Source: Blastococcus fimeti (GTDB lineage: Bacteria; Actinomycetota; Actinomycetes; Mycobacteriales; Geodermatophilaceae). From it: DNA of 64,000 nt. The stretch's first letter is position 1; every line of letters begins with the position of its first letter. The stretch covers positions 828,470 through 892,469 of the forward strand of contig FNAW01000002.1 in NCBI GenBank assembly GCA_900102115.1. Reading direction: 5' to 3'. Under the pieces are notes generated by a model, which was given only the letters and a program-made list of their open reading frames with translations, was not told where the DNA came from and did not search any database. Below are positions 8,610-16,394 of the stretch, piece by piece. The translations under genes were made by a program, and so were the position numbers.

Positions 8610-10227
8610 CGAGAGCCACCCCGTCCATCCGCGGGTCCGCGGCACCGGCCAGCACCCCGCGGTCGTGGTCGACCGAGACGACCAGGGCACTGCCCCCGCC
8701 GCCCCAGTCCCCCACGTCCCGGACGTCGTGCCCCCGGGCGACCAGGCCGGCGAGGACGCCGTCGCCCAGGCGGCTCTCGCACTGGAGCGTCTCCGGGGTG
8801 CCGAGCGCGTCGGCATCGCTGCCGGGGTGCACCGTGGTCCGCGGGGCCGACACCGCCTCCTGGGGATCCAGCCCGCCGTCGACCAGGTGCGACAGCACCT
8901 GCATGTTCCACTGCACCTGACCGTCGCCCCCGGGCGTGTTCCCGACGTGCCGCAGCCGGCCGGCACCGTCGGTCGCGATCCAGGCGTTGAGGGTGTGCAG
9001 CGGCTTGCGCCGCGGCGCAAGCGCATTGGGGTGCCCGGGGATCAGGTACGCGCCCCGGGCGAGCCGGTTGTTGAGCGCGATGGCGGTGCCGGGGATCGAG
9101 ATCCGGGCGCCGTAGGTGAAGGCCAGGGACGAGATCGCGCTGACCGCCCGCCCGTCGGCGTCCACGACGACGCAGCTGGTCGTGTCGCCGGCGATGCCGG
9201 CCGGCGGTCCGACCGTCCCGCCCTCACCCAGCAGCTCCGCCCGGCCCCGGGCCAGCTCGTCGGCGCCGAGGAGCTCGCGCCAGGCGTCGTTGTCGGCGGC
9301 GCACCGCTCGTACCTGTCCCGGAACGCGCGACGGGCCGCCAGGGAGAGCAGGTGGACCGACTCGGCGCCCGACGTGGGCAGGTCGGTCAGCAGCCCGTCG
9401 AGCAGCCCCGCCTGCTGCAGGAGCATCCACCCCGGCGTCGGCGGCGGCGTCTGGTGGACGGTGAGGTCGCCGTAGGGCGCACTGATCGCGGTCTCCACGG
9501 GGACGTCCCCGGCGAGGAGCCACTCGTCCCCGGAGAACGGGGCGCCGCCGGCACGCAGCATCTCTACCGCGCGCTCCGCGATCGACCCCTCGTGCAACGC
9601 CGACGGGCGCCGGGCCAGGAGCTCGATGCTCCGGGCGAGTTCCGGGGAGCACAGCAGGTCGCCCACGTCGGGGATCCGGCCGGACGGCAGCAACCAGCGG
9701 GCGAGATCGTCGTCCCGGGCCAGCGCGTCGGCGTGCTCGGTGATGTCGCGGCGGTTCTTCGCGGTGCACGGCGTGCCGGCCAGGGCGGCGGCGGCCGCCG
9801 GGGCCCAGAGTTCGGCCAGCTCCCTCGTCCCGCCCCGGCCGTGCAGGGTGGCCAGCGCACCGATGGCTCCCGGCGAGGCCACGGCCTGCGGTCCGGTGAG
9901 CGGGACGGCGTGCAGCCCGGCGTCCAGGTATGCCTCGGCCGAGGCACCGTCCGGCCCGAACCCGCTGCCGTTGACCGTCCACACGCGACCGTCGGGCTCC
10001 CGGACGACGGCGAAGAAGTCACCGCCGATCCCGCACTGTCCCGGCAGCACCAGCCAGGACATAGCCGTCATCGCGAGCGCGGCGTCCACCGCCGTCCCGC
10101 CGTCGGCGAGCACCCGGACACCGGTCTGGCTGACCACCGGGGAGCTGCTGCTGACCATCCCCGCCGTGGACAGCGTCGAGGTGCGCACCGGCCCCCACGA
10201 CGCCGGCCATGCCCCCGGTCCGGTCAC
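8602..10227 (-). CDS. Gamma-glutamyltransferase-like Ntn hydrolase
   Basis: A 541-residue GGT-family proenzyme. The GTG at 10227 overlaps the upstream stop (GTGA). Family features are an N-terminal SSSSPVVSQTGVRVLADGGTAVDAALA, GQCGIGGDFF, and the autoprocessing site at about Thr348 in GDTTSCVVVD, which would yield a large subunit of about 348 residues and a small one of about 193. Classical GGTs have T-T-H at the cleavage site; here it is T-T-S, so the acyl substrate may differ from glutathione. No signal peptide is evident, so it is probably cytoplasmic. In the operon it may hydrolyse a gamma-glutamyl or other amide conjugate of the pathway substrate. Confidence 0.83.
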   Translation of the reverse strand: MTGPGAWPASWGPVRTSTLSTAGMVSSSSPVVSQTGVRVLADGGTAVDAALAMTAMSWLVLPGQCGIGGDFFAVVREPDGRVWTVNGSGFGPDGASAEAYLDAGLHAVPLTGPQAVASPGAIGALATLHGRGGTRELAELWAPAAAAALAGTPCTAKNRRDITEHADALARDDDLARWLLPSGRIPDVGDLLCSPELARSIELLARRPSALHEGSIAERAVEMLRAGGAPFSGDEWLLAGDVPVETAISAPYGDLTVHQTPPPTPGWMLLQQAGLLDGLLTDLPTSGAESVHLLSLAARRAFRDRYERCAADNDAWRELLGADELARGRAELLGEGGTVGPPAGIAGDTTSCVVVDADGRAVSAISSLAFTYGARISIPGTAIALNNRLARGAYLIPGHPNALAPRRKPLHTLNAWIATDGAGRLRHVGNTPGGDGQVQWNMQVLSHLVDGGLDPQEAVSAPRTTVHPGSDADALGTPETLQCESRLGDGVLAGLVARGHDVRDVGDWGGGGSALVVSVDHDRGVLAGAADPRMDGVALGV

Positions 10228-10664
10228 ATCGACGGCGGCTTGCGCCGACGCGGTCCCCCCTCGACGACGTCGCGCTCGGTGAGCCCGACCAGCACCTGGC
10301 CGTCCTCCTCCCGCACCGGATAGGTGCGGATGGGCTCCGTGGCCGGTGGCTGGATCGGCTCTCCGGTCTGGAGGTCGAACACGCTGTTGTGGCACGAGCA
10401 GCGGATCCCGTCGTCCTGCAGCTTGCCGGAGCTCAGCAGGCAGTCCAGGTGGGTGCAGTAGTTCGAGGTCGCATAGGCCTTGCCGTCCACTCGCGCGACG
10501 GCGAGCTCCATCTGACCGTGCTCGGTCTCGGCGTAGAAGCGGCGGACGTACCCCTCGGGTACCTGACCGGCCCGGCAGATGCGGACGAAGGCGCACTCGG
10601 TGCCCGCCGCGGCGAGCTCCTCGTCCGACGCGGGGACCACGGCCGTCTCCTCGGGGGCGGTCAT
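10224..10664 (-). CDS. Rieske [2Fe-2S] ferredoxin-type protein
   Basis: A 146-residue protein; the ATG at 10664 overlaps the ALDH stop by 4 bp. The Rieske cluster ligands are visible as C70-T-H72 and C89-S-C-H92, with 16 residues between the halves. There is no oxygenase catalytic domain, so it is an electron carrier rather than the large subunit of a Rieske oxygenase. With the ferredoxin reductase at 12124-13356 it should deliver electrons to a terminal oxygenase, for which the diiron protein at 13911-14657 is the only candidate in the operon. The reason for a second Rieske protein is not obvious from sequence. Confidence 0.85.
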   Translation of the reverse strand: MTAPEETAVVPASDEELAAAGTECAFVRICRAGQVPEGYVRRFYAETEHGQMELAVARVDGKAYATSNYCTHLDCLLSSGKLQDDGIRCSCHNSVFDLQTGEPIQPPATEPIRTYPVREEDGQVLVGLTERDVVEGGPRRRKPPSM

Positions 10665-12127
10665 GCGCTCAGGTAGACGGTCTTGTCGACCGTGTAGAAG
10701 CTCATCATCGAATCTCCAGCCTGTTCCTTCGACGTCTGGGTGCTGCTGTCCTTGAGTCCACCGAACGGTGCGTTCATCGCCTGCCCGGTCGTCGGCTGGT
10801 TCACCTTGACCAGGCCGGCCCCGACCCTGCGGGCGAAGGTCATCGCCCGGCCGATGTCCCGGGTGACGATGCCGGCCGACAGGCCGAACCGGGTGGCGTC
10901 GGCGAGCTGCAGGGCTTCGTCGAACGACTGCACCCGCAGGACCGCCAGCACCGGTCCGAAGACCTCCTGGGTCGCCAGCTCGGACGCCGGGTCCACATCG
11001 GCGAAGACGGTCGGCCGCACGTAGAGGCCGTGGGCGAGGTCGGACGCGGTGAGGTCCTGGCTGTCGTCGTCCGGACCCCCCGCGACCAGCGTGGCGCCGT
11101 CGTCGAGGGCCCTGGCCACGTAGCCGAGCACCGACTGCTGCTGGCGCTCGGTGGCCTGGGGCCCGAGGTCCGCGCCGGCGGCGAGGCCGGGGCCGACGCG
11201 GAGTGCCCGTGCCTTGGCGGCGATGCGCTCCACGAGCTCGTCGTGGACGGCGTCGTGGACGATGACGCGGCTGGTGCCGGTGCAGGCCTGCCCGGCGAGG
11301 CCGAACGCGCCCTTGGCGATGAGCGTCGCCGCGCGGTCGAGGTCGGCGTCCTCGAGCACGAGGACGGGGTTCTTGCCACCCATCTCGAGCTGGGTCCGCT
11401 GGCTGGCCCGCGACACCCGGTGGATCGCCTCGCCGACGTTGGTGGAGCCGGTGAACGTGACGGCGTCCACCCGCTCGTCGGTCACGAGGGCCGAGGCCGC
11501 CTCGGCCCCGCCGTGCAGGACGGCGATGGCGCCGGGCGGGAGACCGCCCTCGAGCAGGGCGTCGACCAGGCACTGACCCAGCAGCGGCGTGACCTCGCTC
11601 GGCTTGAACACCACGCCGTTCCCGGCTGCCAGGGCCGGCCCGAGCTTGCGCGAGGGGATGTTGAGGGGGAAGTTCCAGGGCGTGATCGCCGCGACGACGC
11701 CGACCGGCGCGCGCAGCGTGAACACCAGGCTCCCGTCGCCCGTCGGCAGGGTCACCCCGGCCGTGCGCATCGCCTCACCCGCGTAGTACCTCAGGTTCAT
11801 CGGCGTGCGGGACACCTCCATGGTGGCCTCCGCCCGGGTCTTGCCCTCCTCCCGGACCAGCTCGACGATCAGCTCGTCGCGCTGCCGCTCGAGGACGGCC
11901 GCGGCGGTCTCCAGCACCTTGGCCCGCTGCTCGGGACCGGTGGCGGCCCACTCCTGCCAGCCGGCGGCAACCGCGGAGACCGCGGCCTCGGCGTCCTTGG
12001 CGTCGGACTCCGGGAAGGTGCTGACGACCTCTCGGACGTCGGCGGGGTTGCGCCGTTCCAGGGTGCGGCCGGTGACCGACTCCACCCAGGAGCCGTCGAT
12101 CAGGTTGCGCACGGTGCGGGCGGTCAT
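10661..12127 (-). CDS. NAD(P)+-dependent aldehyde dehydrogenase
   Basis: A 488-residue ALDH-superfamily enzyme with the usual full length. The general base is Glu248 in LEMGGKN and the nucleophile is Cys282 in GQACTGTSR; the oxyanion/NAD site TPWNFPLN is at about 149-156 and the Rossmann GSTNVGEA at about 227-234. The CTGTSR context resembles semialdehyde dehydrogenases of the ketoglutarate/succinate semialdehyde group, but the substrate cannot be read from sequence. Both ends overlap neighbours by 4 bp. It likely oxidises an aldehyde released by the oxygenase or hydrolase step of the same operon. Confidence 0.9.
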   Translation of the reverse strand: MTARTVRNLIDGSWVESVTGRTLERRNPADVREVVSTFPESDAKDAEAAVSAVAAGWQEWAATGPEQRAKVLETAAAVLERQRDELIVELVREEGKTRAEATMEVSRTPMNLRYYAGEAMRTAGVTLPTGDGSLVFTLRAPVGVVAAITPWNFPLNIPSRKLGPALAAGNGVVFKPSEVTPLLGQCLVDALLEGGLPPGAIAVLHGGAEAASALVTDERVDAVTFTGSTNVGEAIHRVSRASQRTQLEMGGKNPVLVLEDADLDRAATLIAKGAFGLAGQACTGTSRVIVHDAVHDELVERIAAKARALRVGPGLAAGADLGPQATERQQQSVLGYVARALDDGATLVAGGPDDDSQDLTASDLAHGLYVRPTVFADVDPASELATQEVFGPVLAVLRVQSFDEALQLADATRFGLSAGIVTRDIGRAMTFARRVGAGLVKVNQPTTGQAMNAPFGGLKDSSTQTSKEQAGDSMMSFYTVDKTVYLSA

Positions 12128-13356
12128 CGGACCGTCACCTCTTCCTGCTCCAGGAGTTCCTCCAGCTCGATCGACTCGTCGGCCAGTTGCTCGGCGTTCA
12201 CGGGGATCTCCAGATCCATCAGCTCACGTGCGACCGAGAGGTCCTCACCGCGCTCGATCGAGGCGCCGCCGACGAGGCGGCCGTCGCGGAGCCAGAACGC
12301 CGTGCCGTCGAGGTCGGCGAGGCTGCCACGGGTGACGACCGAGTCGGTCGCACGGCGCCCGGTCAGCCCGAGACCCTGCACGTTGACGTGGTACTGGTCC
12401 GTCCAGAACCAGTGCGCGTCGCCGGCGACGGAGGGCCGCCCCGCCACGGTGGCCGCGATGGCGGCGGCCTGCCGCTGGGCGACGTCGACGTGCTCCACCC
12501 GGACGCGCCCGTAGAGCGGGTGGTCGTGGGCGGCGACGTCGCCGGCGGCGAACACGTTCGGCACCGAGGTCCGGCCGTGGGCGTCGACCTCGACGCCGTT
12601 GCCGACGACCAGTCCGGAGCGGACGGCGACCTCGGTGCTGGGCTCGATCCCGATGCACACCACGAGGTCGTCGACGGTCTCGCTGCCGTCCAGGGTGACG
12701 ACCGTGACGCCGTCGGTGCCGGGACGGATCTCGGTGATCGCCCCGCCCAGGCGCAGGTCGATCCCCCGTCGCTGGTGCAGGCCGGTCAGGGCGGCGCCGA
12801 TGTCGGGACCCAGGGCCCGGGCGAGCAGCACCGGGTCGCGGTCGAAGACGACGACCTCGGCGCCCGCGCTCAGGGCTGCCGCCGCGATCTCGCTGCCGAG
12901 GAAGCCGCCACCGAGCACGCCGATGCGGCGCCCGGCGGCCAGGCACTCGCGCAGCCGGTCGCTGTCGGCCAGCGTGCGGATGTGGTGGACGCGCTCGCCC
13001 TCAAGGCCCGCCAGCCGACGAGGTCGACCCCCCGTCGCGAGGACGACGACGTCGGCGGCGATGGCCGCGCCGTCGGCCAGGAGCACCGACCCGGTGCCGG
13101 CGTCGATCCGGTCGACCGGGCTGCTCGTGCGCAGGGTGACCTCGTTGGCCTCGCACCACGCGGGAGCGAGCAACCACAGACCGTCCTCGCCGCCGCTGGT
13201 CAGGCGCTCCTTGGACAGGTGCGGTCGCTGGTACGGGCCGACCGGCTCGTCGCCGACCACCACGACTGGACCGGCGAAGCCGCGCCGGCGCAGCGCGCGG
13301 GCGGTGGCGGCAGCCACGTGGCCGGCGCCGACGACCACGAGGGTCTGCTCGCTCAC
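12124..13356 (-). CDS. NAD(P)H-ferredoxin reductase (FAD), Rieske-partner type
   Basis: A 410-residue flavoprotein like the reductase components of aromatic dioxygenases and P450 systems. It has the N-terminal FAD motif GAGHVAAATARALRRRG, the RPHLSKE segment, the NAD(P)H-binding GGGFLGSEIAA, FAAGDVA, and a C-terminal reductase domain (HWFWTDQYHVNVQGLG). The GTG at 13356 lies 4 bp after the stop of the upstream Rieske gene. It is predicted to reduce the two Rieske ferredoxins encoded on either side, forming a complete NAD(P)H-to-oxygenase electron chain. Confidence 0.88.
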   Translation of the reverse strand: MSEQTLVVVGAGHVAAATARALRRRGFAGPVVVVGDEPVGPYQRPHLSKERLTSGGEDGLWLLAPAWCEANEVTLRTSSPVDRIDAGTGSVLLADGAAIAADVVVLATGGRPRRLAGLEGERVHHIRTLADSDRLRECLAAGRRIGVLGGGFLGSEIAAAALSAGAEVVVFDRDPVLLARALGPDIGAALTGLHQRRGIDLRLGGAITEIRPGTDGVTVVTLDGSETVDDLVVCIGIEPSTEVAVRSGLVVGNGVEVDAHGRTSVPNVFAAGDVAAHDHPLYGRVRVEHVDVAQRQAAAIAATVAGRPSVAGDAHWFWTDQYHVNVQGLGLTGRRATDSVVTRGSLADLDGTAFWLRDGRLVGGASIERGEDLSVARELMDLEIPVNAEQLADESIELEELLEQEEVTVR

Positions 13357-13360
13357 CGGG

Positions 13361-13777
13361 TCACCGCCCGGCGGAGTGGGTCGCGGAGTCGGAGGTGGTG
13401 GCCTCCCGACGGGTGACCGGCTCGGGGGCCACCAGGACCGCACCCTCCTCGGTGACCTGCACGGCGTAGGTGGCCAGGCGACCGTCCTGGTCCTCGGCCT
13501 CGCCGGTGCGGGGATCGAACTTCCACTGGTGGCCGGGGCAGATCACCTGACCGTTGAGGAGGGTCCCCTTCGCCAGGGACCGCTCCTGGTGGATGCAGGT
13601 GTCGTCCACGGCCAGCACCTCGTCGTCGACGAGGAAGAGCGCGACGGGACAGCCGCCGACGACGACCTGCTTGCGCTTGCGGCGGGCGAGGTCCTTCATC
13701 TCGGCGACGTGCACCCAGGCGTTCGGGTCCTGCGGGTCGACGAGTGGCGCCGGGGAGGTGGCAGTGGGCTCGCTCAC
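13361..13777 (-). CDS. Rieske [2Fe-2S] ferredoxin-type protein (second copy)
   Basis: A 138-residue protein. The GTG at 13777 is chosen because GGAGA lies about 6 nt upstream. Cluster ligands are C61-I-H63 and C80-P-G-H83 with a 16-residue spacer. It differs clearly from the other Rieske protein of the operon (CPGHQW versus CSCHNS), so the two are not a recent duplication. It is the second gene of the operon, 133 bp after the diiron oxygenase gene and separated from it by a strong hairpin. As the carrier closest to that gene, it may be its direct electron donor (inference). Confidence 0.85.
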   Translation of the reverse strand: MSEPTATSPAPLVDPQDPNAWVHVAEMKDLARRKRKQVVVGGCPVALFLVDDEVLAVDDTCIHQERSLAKGTLLNGQVICPGHQWKFDPRTGEAEDQDGRLATYAVQVTEEGAVLVAPEPVTRREATTSDSATHSAGR

Positions 13778-13863
13778 GAGGGTCTCCGGTCGGTGTCGTG
13801 CGGAGGTACCGGCGGGGCCGGTGAGGTCAGGTGCGGGAGCGGCGTCGGCCGCCGGGTACAGCT

Positions 13864-13896
13864 CGGGGTGCCGGGCGCGAGGCGCCCGGCACCCCG
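13864..13896 (-). terminator. Strong intra-operon hairpin after the diiron oxygenase gene
   Basis: A perfect 15-bp GC stem (13864-13878 with 13882-13896) with a 3-nt loop, 15 nt after the stop of the diiron protein and upstream of the Rieske gene. It could cause partial termination or protect the 3' end of the first message, giving more oxygenase than carrier proteins. Confidence 0.6.
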
Positions 13897-13910
13897 GTCG
13901 TTCGTCGCGA

Positions 13911-14657
13911 TCAGGCCTGCGCAGCTGCGTCGAGGTCGGGGGCGACGTAGGTGTCGTACAGCGAGCGCGTGTAGGAGTAGCGCATCTCCGCACCCCACCG
14001 GACGAACTGCAGGCAGCGCTGCTGGAGCTCCGGGGTGTTCGCGTTCTCGAGCACGATCTGGTAGCCGCGCTCGCCGTGCACCACGTCGGACGTGATGTGC
14101 AGGTCGAAGAACTCGATCTCGTCCTCGGTGAAGCCGTAGGTCTCGCGCAGCGGGATGATCTGCTTCTTGTAGATCTCGGGGACCTGGGACTCCAGGCCGA
14201 CGACGAGCGCCGCCGTGGCGACGACGAAGTGCTCCCGCAGGGCCGTCGCGTAGCACCAGGCCTGCAGGCCGCGGGTCACGGCGTTGGCGTTGTTCGGGTC
14301 CTCGATCCGCTCCTTGGTCGTCCCGCAGGCCTCGCCGAAGCGGATCAGCAGGTCGGTGTGGCGGATGTCGGCCAGCTCCTCCTCGTACATGTTCTGGAGC
14401 AGGAAGTCCTTGGCCTCGGTGATGGTGTCCGGGGTGTTGGCGTAGACGATGCCCAGGTAGTCGGCGAAGGGGCCGACGTACTGGTAGTGGTTCTCGGCCC
14501 ACCGGGCGAAGTGGTGCCGCTCGAGCTTGCCCTCGGCCCACGCCTTGCTGAAGGAAGCGTTCTTGGCCTCACGGCCCTTGATCGCGTTCTGGAGCGCGGC
14601 GCGGAAGTCGTCGTGGCTGAGCAGCTCGGTGCTGGGGCGGTTCAGTGTGGCGGTCAT
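13911..14657 (-). CDS. Haem-oxygenase-like diiron oxidase/oxygenase (PqqC/CADD-like)
   Basis: A 248-residue all-helical protein of the PqqC/TenA fold group; the ATG at 14657 has GGGAAGG upstream. Unlike TenA and PqqC it retains a complete six-ligand metal set with the CADD/BesC spacing: E93-x6-H100, E156, then H187-x3-D191-x2-H194 (LHITSDVVH). This identifies a haem-oxygenase-like diiron oxidase/oxygenase (HDO), a family that includes UndA, BesC, SznF and CADD and performs O2-dependent C-C cleavage, N-oxygenation or self-sacrificing chemistry. It is the first gene of an operon supplying two Rieske ferredoxins and their reductase, so it is the likely terminal oxygenase. The substrate is unknown. 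Confidence 0.82.
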   Translation of the reverse strand: MTATLNRPSTELLSHDDFRAALQNAIKGREAKNASFSKAWAEGKLERHHFARWAENHYQYVGPFADYLGIVYANTPDTITEAKDFLLQNMYEEELADIRHTDLLIRFGEACGTTKERIEDPNNANAVTRGLQAWCYATALREHFVVATAALVVGLESQVPEIYKKQIIPLRETYGFTEDEIEFFDLHITSDVVHGERGYQIVLENANTPELQQRCLQFVRWGAEMRYSYTRSLYDTYVAPDLDAAAQA

Positions 14658-14739
14658 GGATTGCCTTCCCTGGGAACGCGTGGGCTCGGGCTGGTGTGTT
14701 CCACGCTAGGAGCGCCAGGACCGCCGTCAGAGGGTCATC

Positions 14740-14773
14740 GTGCACAGCCCTGCATCACTTGCATGTGCACATG
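14740..14773. promoter_or_regulatory. Paired TGTGCACA-type sites between diiron operon and DUF1275 gene
   Basis: In the divergent spacer, GTGCACAG (14740-14747) is followed 24 bp later by the perfect 12-bp palindrome centred on TGTGCACA (14762-14773). The same core occurs at 4234 and 7502. The position fits an operator controlling the catabolic operon and the DUF1275 gene together. Confidence 0.45.
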
Positions 14774-14790
14774 AACCAGCGCCTCGACAG

Positions 14791-15564
14791 GTGGCGGACG
14801 GGGATCCTGCTGGGGTGTCTGGGCCTTCCGCGACCTCCGTCCCCGCGACCGCCACACCCTCGCGCGGGCCGGCCGCAGAGCCGGACCGTCAGCACCGTCA
14901 CGCCCTGCGCCTCCGCCAGAGCCTGGTGGTCGCCCTCGCCGTGCTCAGCGGCGCGACCGACGCGATCGGGCTGATGGCGCTCGGCGGTGCCTTCACCAGC
15001 GTCATGACCGGCAACCTGGTCATCCTCGGGGCGTCGGCCAGTGACACCGACGGTGCGCTCGCCATCGCCGCCGGCGGCGCCATCCTCGCGTTCTGCGCGG
15101 GCGCTGCGCTGGGCGCACGCATCGCCGGCTCCCCCGAGGCCGGCGACCCGGTGTGGCCGCGGGCGGTGACGGCCGCGCTGGCCGTCGAGTTCGTGCTGTT
15201 CGCCGGCTTCGCGGTCGGCTGGTGGGCCGCCGGCGCCGACCCCGGGCAGGTACTCCGCCACGTGCTGCTCTTCGCCCTTGCCGCGGCCCTCGGGATCCAG
15301 AGCAGCACCGTGCAGCGGTTCGGGGTGAGCGGCCTGTCCACGACCTACCTCACCGGAACGCTCACGACGGTGGTCATCCGGCTGGCCTCCGGCCGCGGGC
15401 TCCGCGAGGTGCGGGGCAGCGTGCAGATCCTCCTCGGCCTCGTCGTGGGGGCGGCGGCCGGCACGGCGCTGCTGCTGGTGTCACCGATGGCGACACCCGC
15501 CCTCCCCCTGACGGCGCTGGCGGCGGTTCTCCTCGTCGCAGTGGTGGTCGCCCGGCGGCGGTGA
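14791..15564 (+). CDS. DUF1275 (YoaK-like) integral membrane protein
   Basis: About 257 residues from the GTG at 14791. GTG 14815 is an alternative; an ATG at 14740 would place the putative operator inside the gene and is less likely. After a hydrophilic N-terminus come six to seven hydrophobic segments. The family signature is SGATDAIGLMALGGAFTSVMTGNLVILG, and a second conserved stretch reads GLSTTYLTGTLTT. YoaK/DUF1275 proteins are membrane proteins without a settled function. Being divergent from the diiron/Rieske operon across shared operator-like sites, it may serve that pathway in transport. Confidence 0.75.
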   Translation: MADGDPAGVSGPSATSVPATATPSRGPAAEPDRQHRHALRLRQSLVVALAVLSGATDAIGLMALGGAFTSVMTGNLVILGASASDTDGALAIAAGGAILAFCAGAALGARIAGSPEAGDPVWPRAVTAALAVEFVLFAGFAVGWWAAGADPGQVLRHVLLFALAAALGIQSSTVQRFGVSGLSTTYLTGTLTTVVIRLASGRGLREVRGSVQILLGLVVGAAAGTALLLVSPMATPALPLTALAAVLLVAVVVARRR

Positions 15565-15572
15565 GGAGCGGC

Positions 15573-16115
15573 TCAGGCCGTGTCGTCGCGGCGGAGCACG
15601 AAGAAGAACGGGCCGTCCAGTCCCCGGAGGTCCATCAGCCCGAGCCGGACGTCGTCGGACACCCGGCGGAAGACGTCGATGATCGGCAGCGCGTCGTAGA
15701 CCATCGCCGCGGTGCGCACGCCCCGGTGCTCGACGGTCCGCAGCCGGGCGCGCGGCTTCGACGTCGTCACCAGGGGGCGGACCAGGCGGAACGCCGCCCG
15801 CGCCGCCCGGGAGTGCGCGAGCGCCGGCCGGTCGCGCAGCACGGCCATCGGCACGAAGGCCGGGTCGACCGGCCGGGGCCCGGCGCTGGTCGTGAACAGC
15901 AGCGGGTGCACGGTCTCCGCGTCGAGGAACTCCTTGCCGTACCAGCCGTAGGCCTCCAGCAGGCCGTCCAGCGGCGATCCGGTGGGCAGCCCGCTGCCCC
16001 GCCACCGGCCGAGCATGTCGTCGGTCGGGACGGCGTCGAGGGAGTCGAACAGGGCCAGCGCCTCCTCGGGGGAGGCGCCGGCGCCGTGCTCGACCAGCCA
16101 CTGGTCGGTGCTCAT
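15573..16115 (-). CDS. GXWXG/DUF4334 domain protein
   Basis: A 180-residue soluble protein. The N-terminal GXWXG domain contains GRWRGSG at about residues 36-42, and the C-terminal DUF4334 domain ends GLDGPFFFVLRRD. This pair is common in actinobacteria and resembles small lipocalin-like beta folds, but no enzymatic function is established. It ends 8 bp from the DUF1275 gene (tail-to-tail) and heads away from the DUF4177 gene by 10 bp. I cannot assign a role. Confidence 0.78.
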   Translation of the reverse strand: MSTDQWLVEHGAGASPEEALALFDSLDAVPTDDMLGRWRGSGLPTGSPLDGLLEAYGWYGKEFLDAETVHPLLFTTSAGPRPVDPAFVPMAVLRDRPALAHSRAARAAFRLVRPLVTTSKPRARLRTVEHRGVRTAAMVYDALPIIDVFRRVSDDVRLGLMDLRGLDGPFFFVLRRDDTA

Positions 16116-16125
16116 GCGGGGTAGG

Positions 16126-16335
16126 TCAGGAGACCGGGCGCTCGAAGGTGACCAGCACGCCCTCGACGCCGCCCGGACCGATGCGGCCCTTGACCTCGAC
16201 GGCGGTGACGGCCTTCAGCTGCCAGCCCTCGCGGGCGTGCTCGTTGAGCACCTTCTCGAGCTTGCCGCCGGACATCTTGCCGCCGACCATCCCCTCGCGG
16301 ATCTCCTCGACCTTGTACTCGAACCGTGCAGCCAT
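16126..16335 (-). CDS. DUF4177 small protein
   Basis: A 69-residue protein starting MAARFEYKVEEIREG. The segment KLEKVLNEHAREGWQL is typical of DUF4177, a small alpha/beta domain of unknown function. It lies between an acyltransferase gene and the GXWXG protein on the same strand, so it may be co-transcribed with them. Confidence 0.75.
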   Translation of the reverse strand: MAARFEYKVEEIREGMVGGKMSGGKLEKVLNEHAREGWQLKAVTAVEVKGRIGPGGVEGVLVTFERPVS

Positions 16336-16394
16336 GCCCAGCCTCCTCGTCGACGCGCGGAGCCTGCCCGGACGGGAGACCTGCGTCGAAGGGG

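Noticed and set aside
10224..13777. A Rieske non-haem iron oxygenase (large subunit) in the catabolic operon
   Set aside because: Both Rieske proteins are only 138-146 residues, end shortly after the cluster domain and lack a mononuclear iron site.
13911..14657. PqqC (PQQ synthesis) or TenA (thiaminase) identity for the haem-oxygenase-like protein
   Set aside because: It has the full diiron ligand hexad that those enzymes lack, and no pqq or thi genes are nearby.
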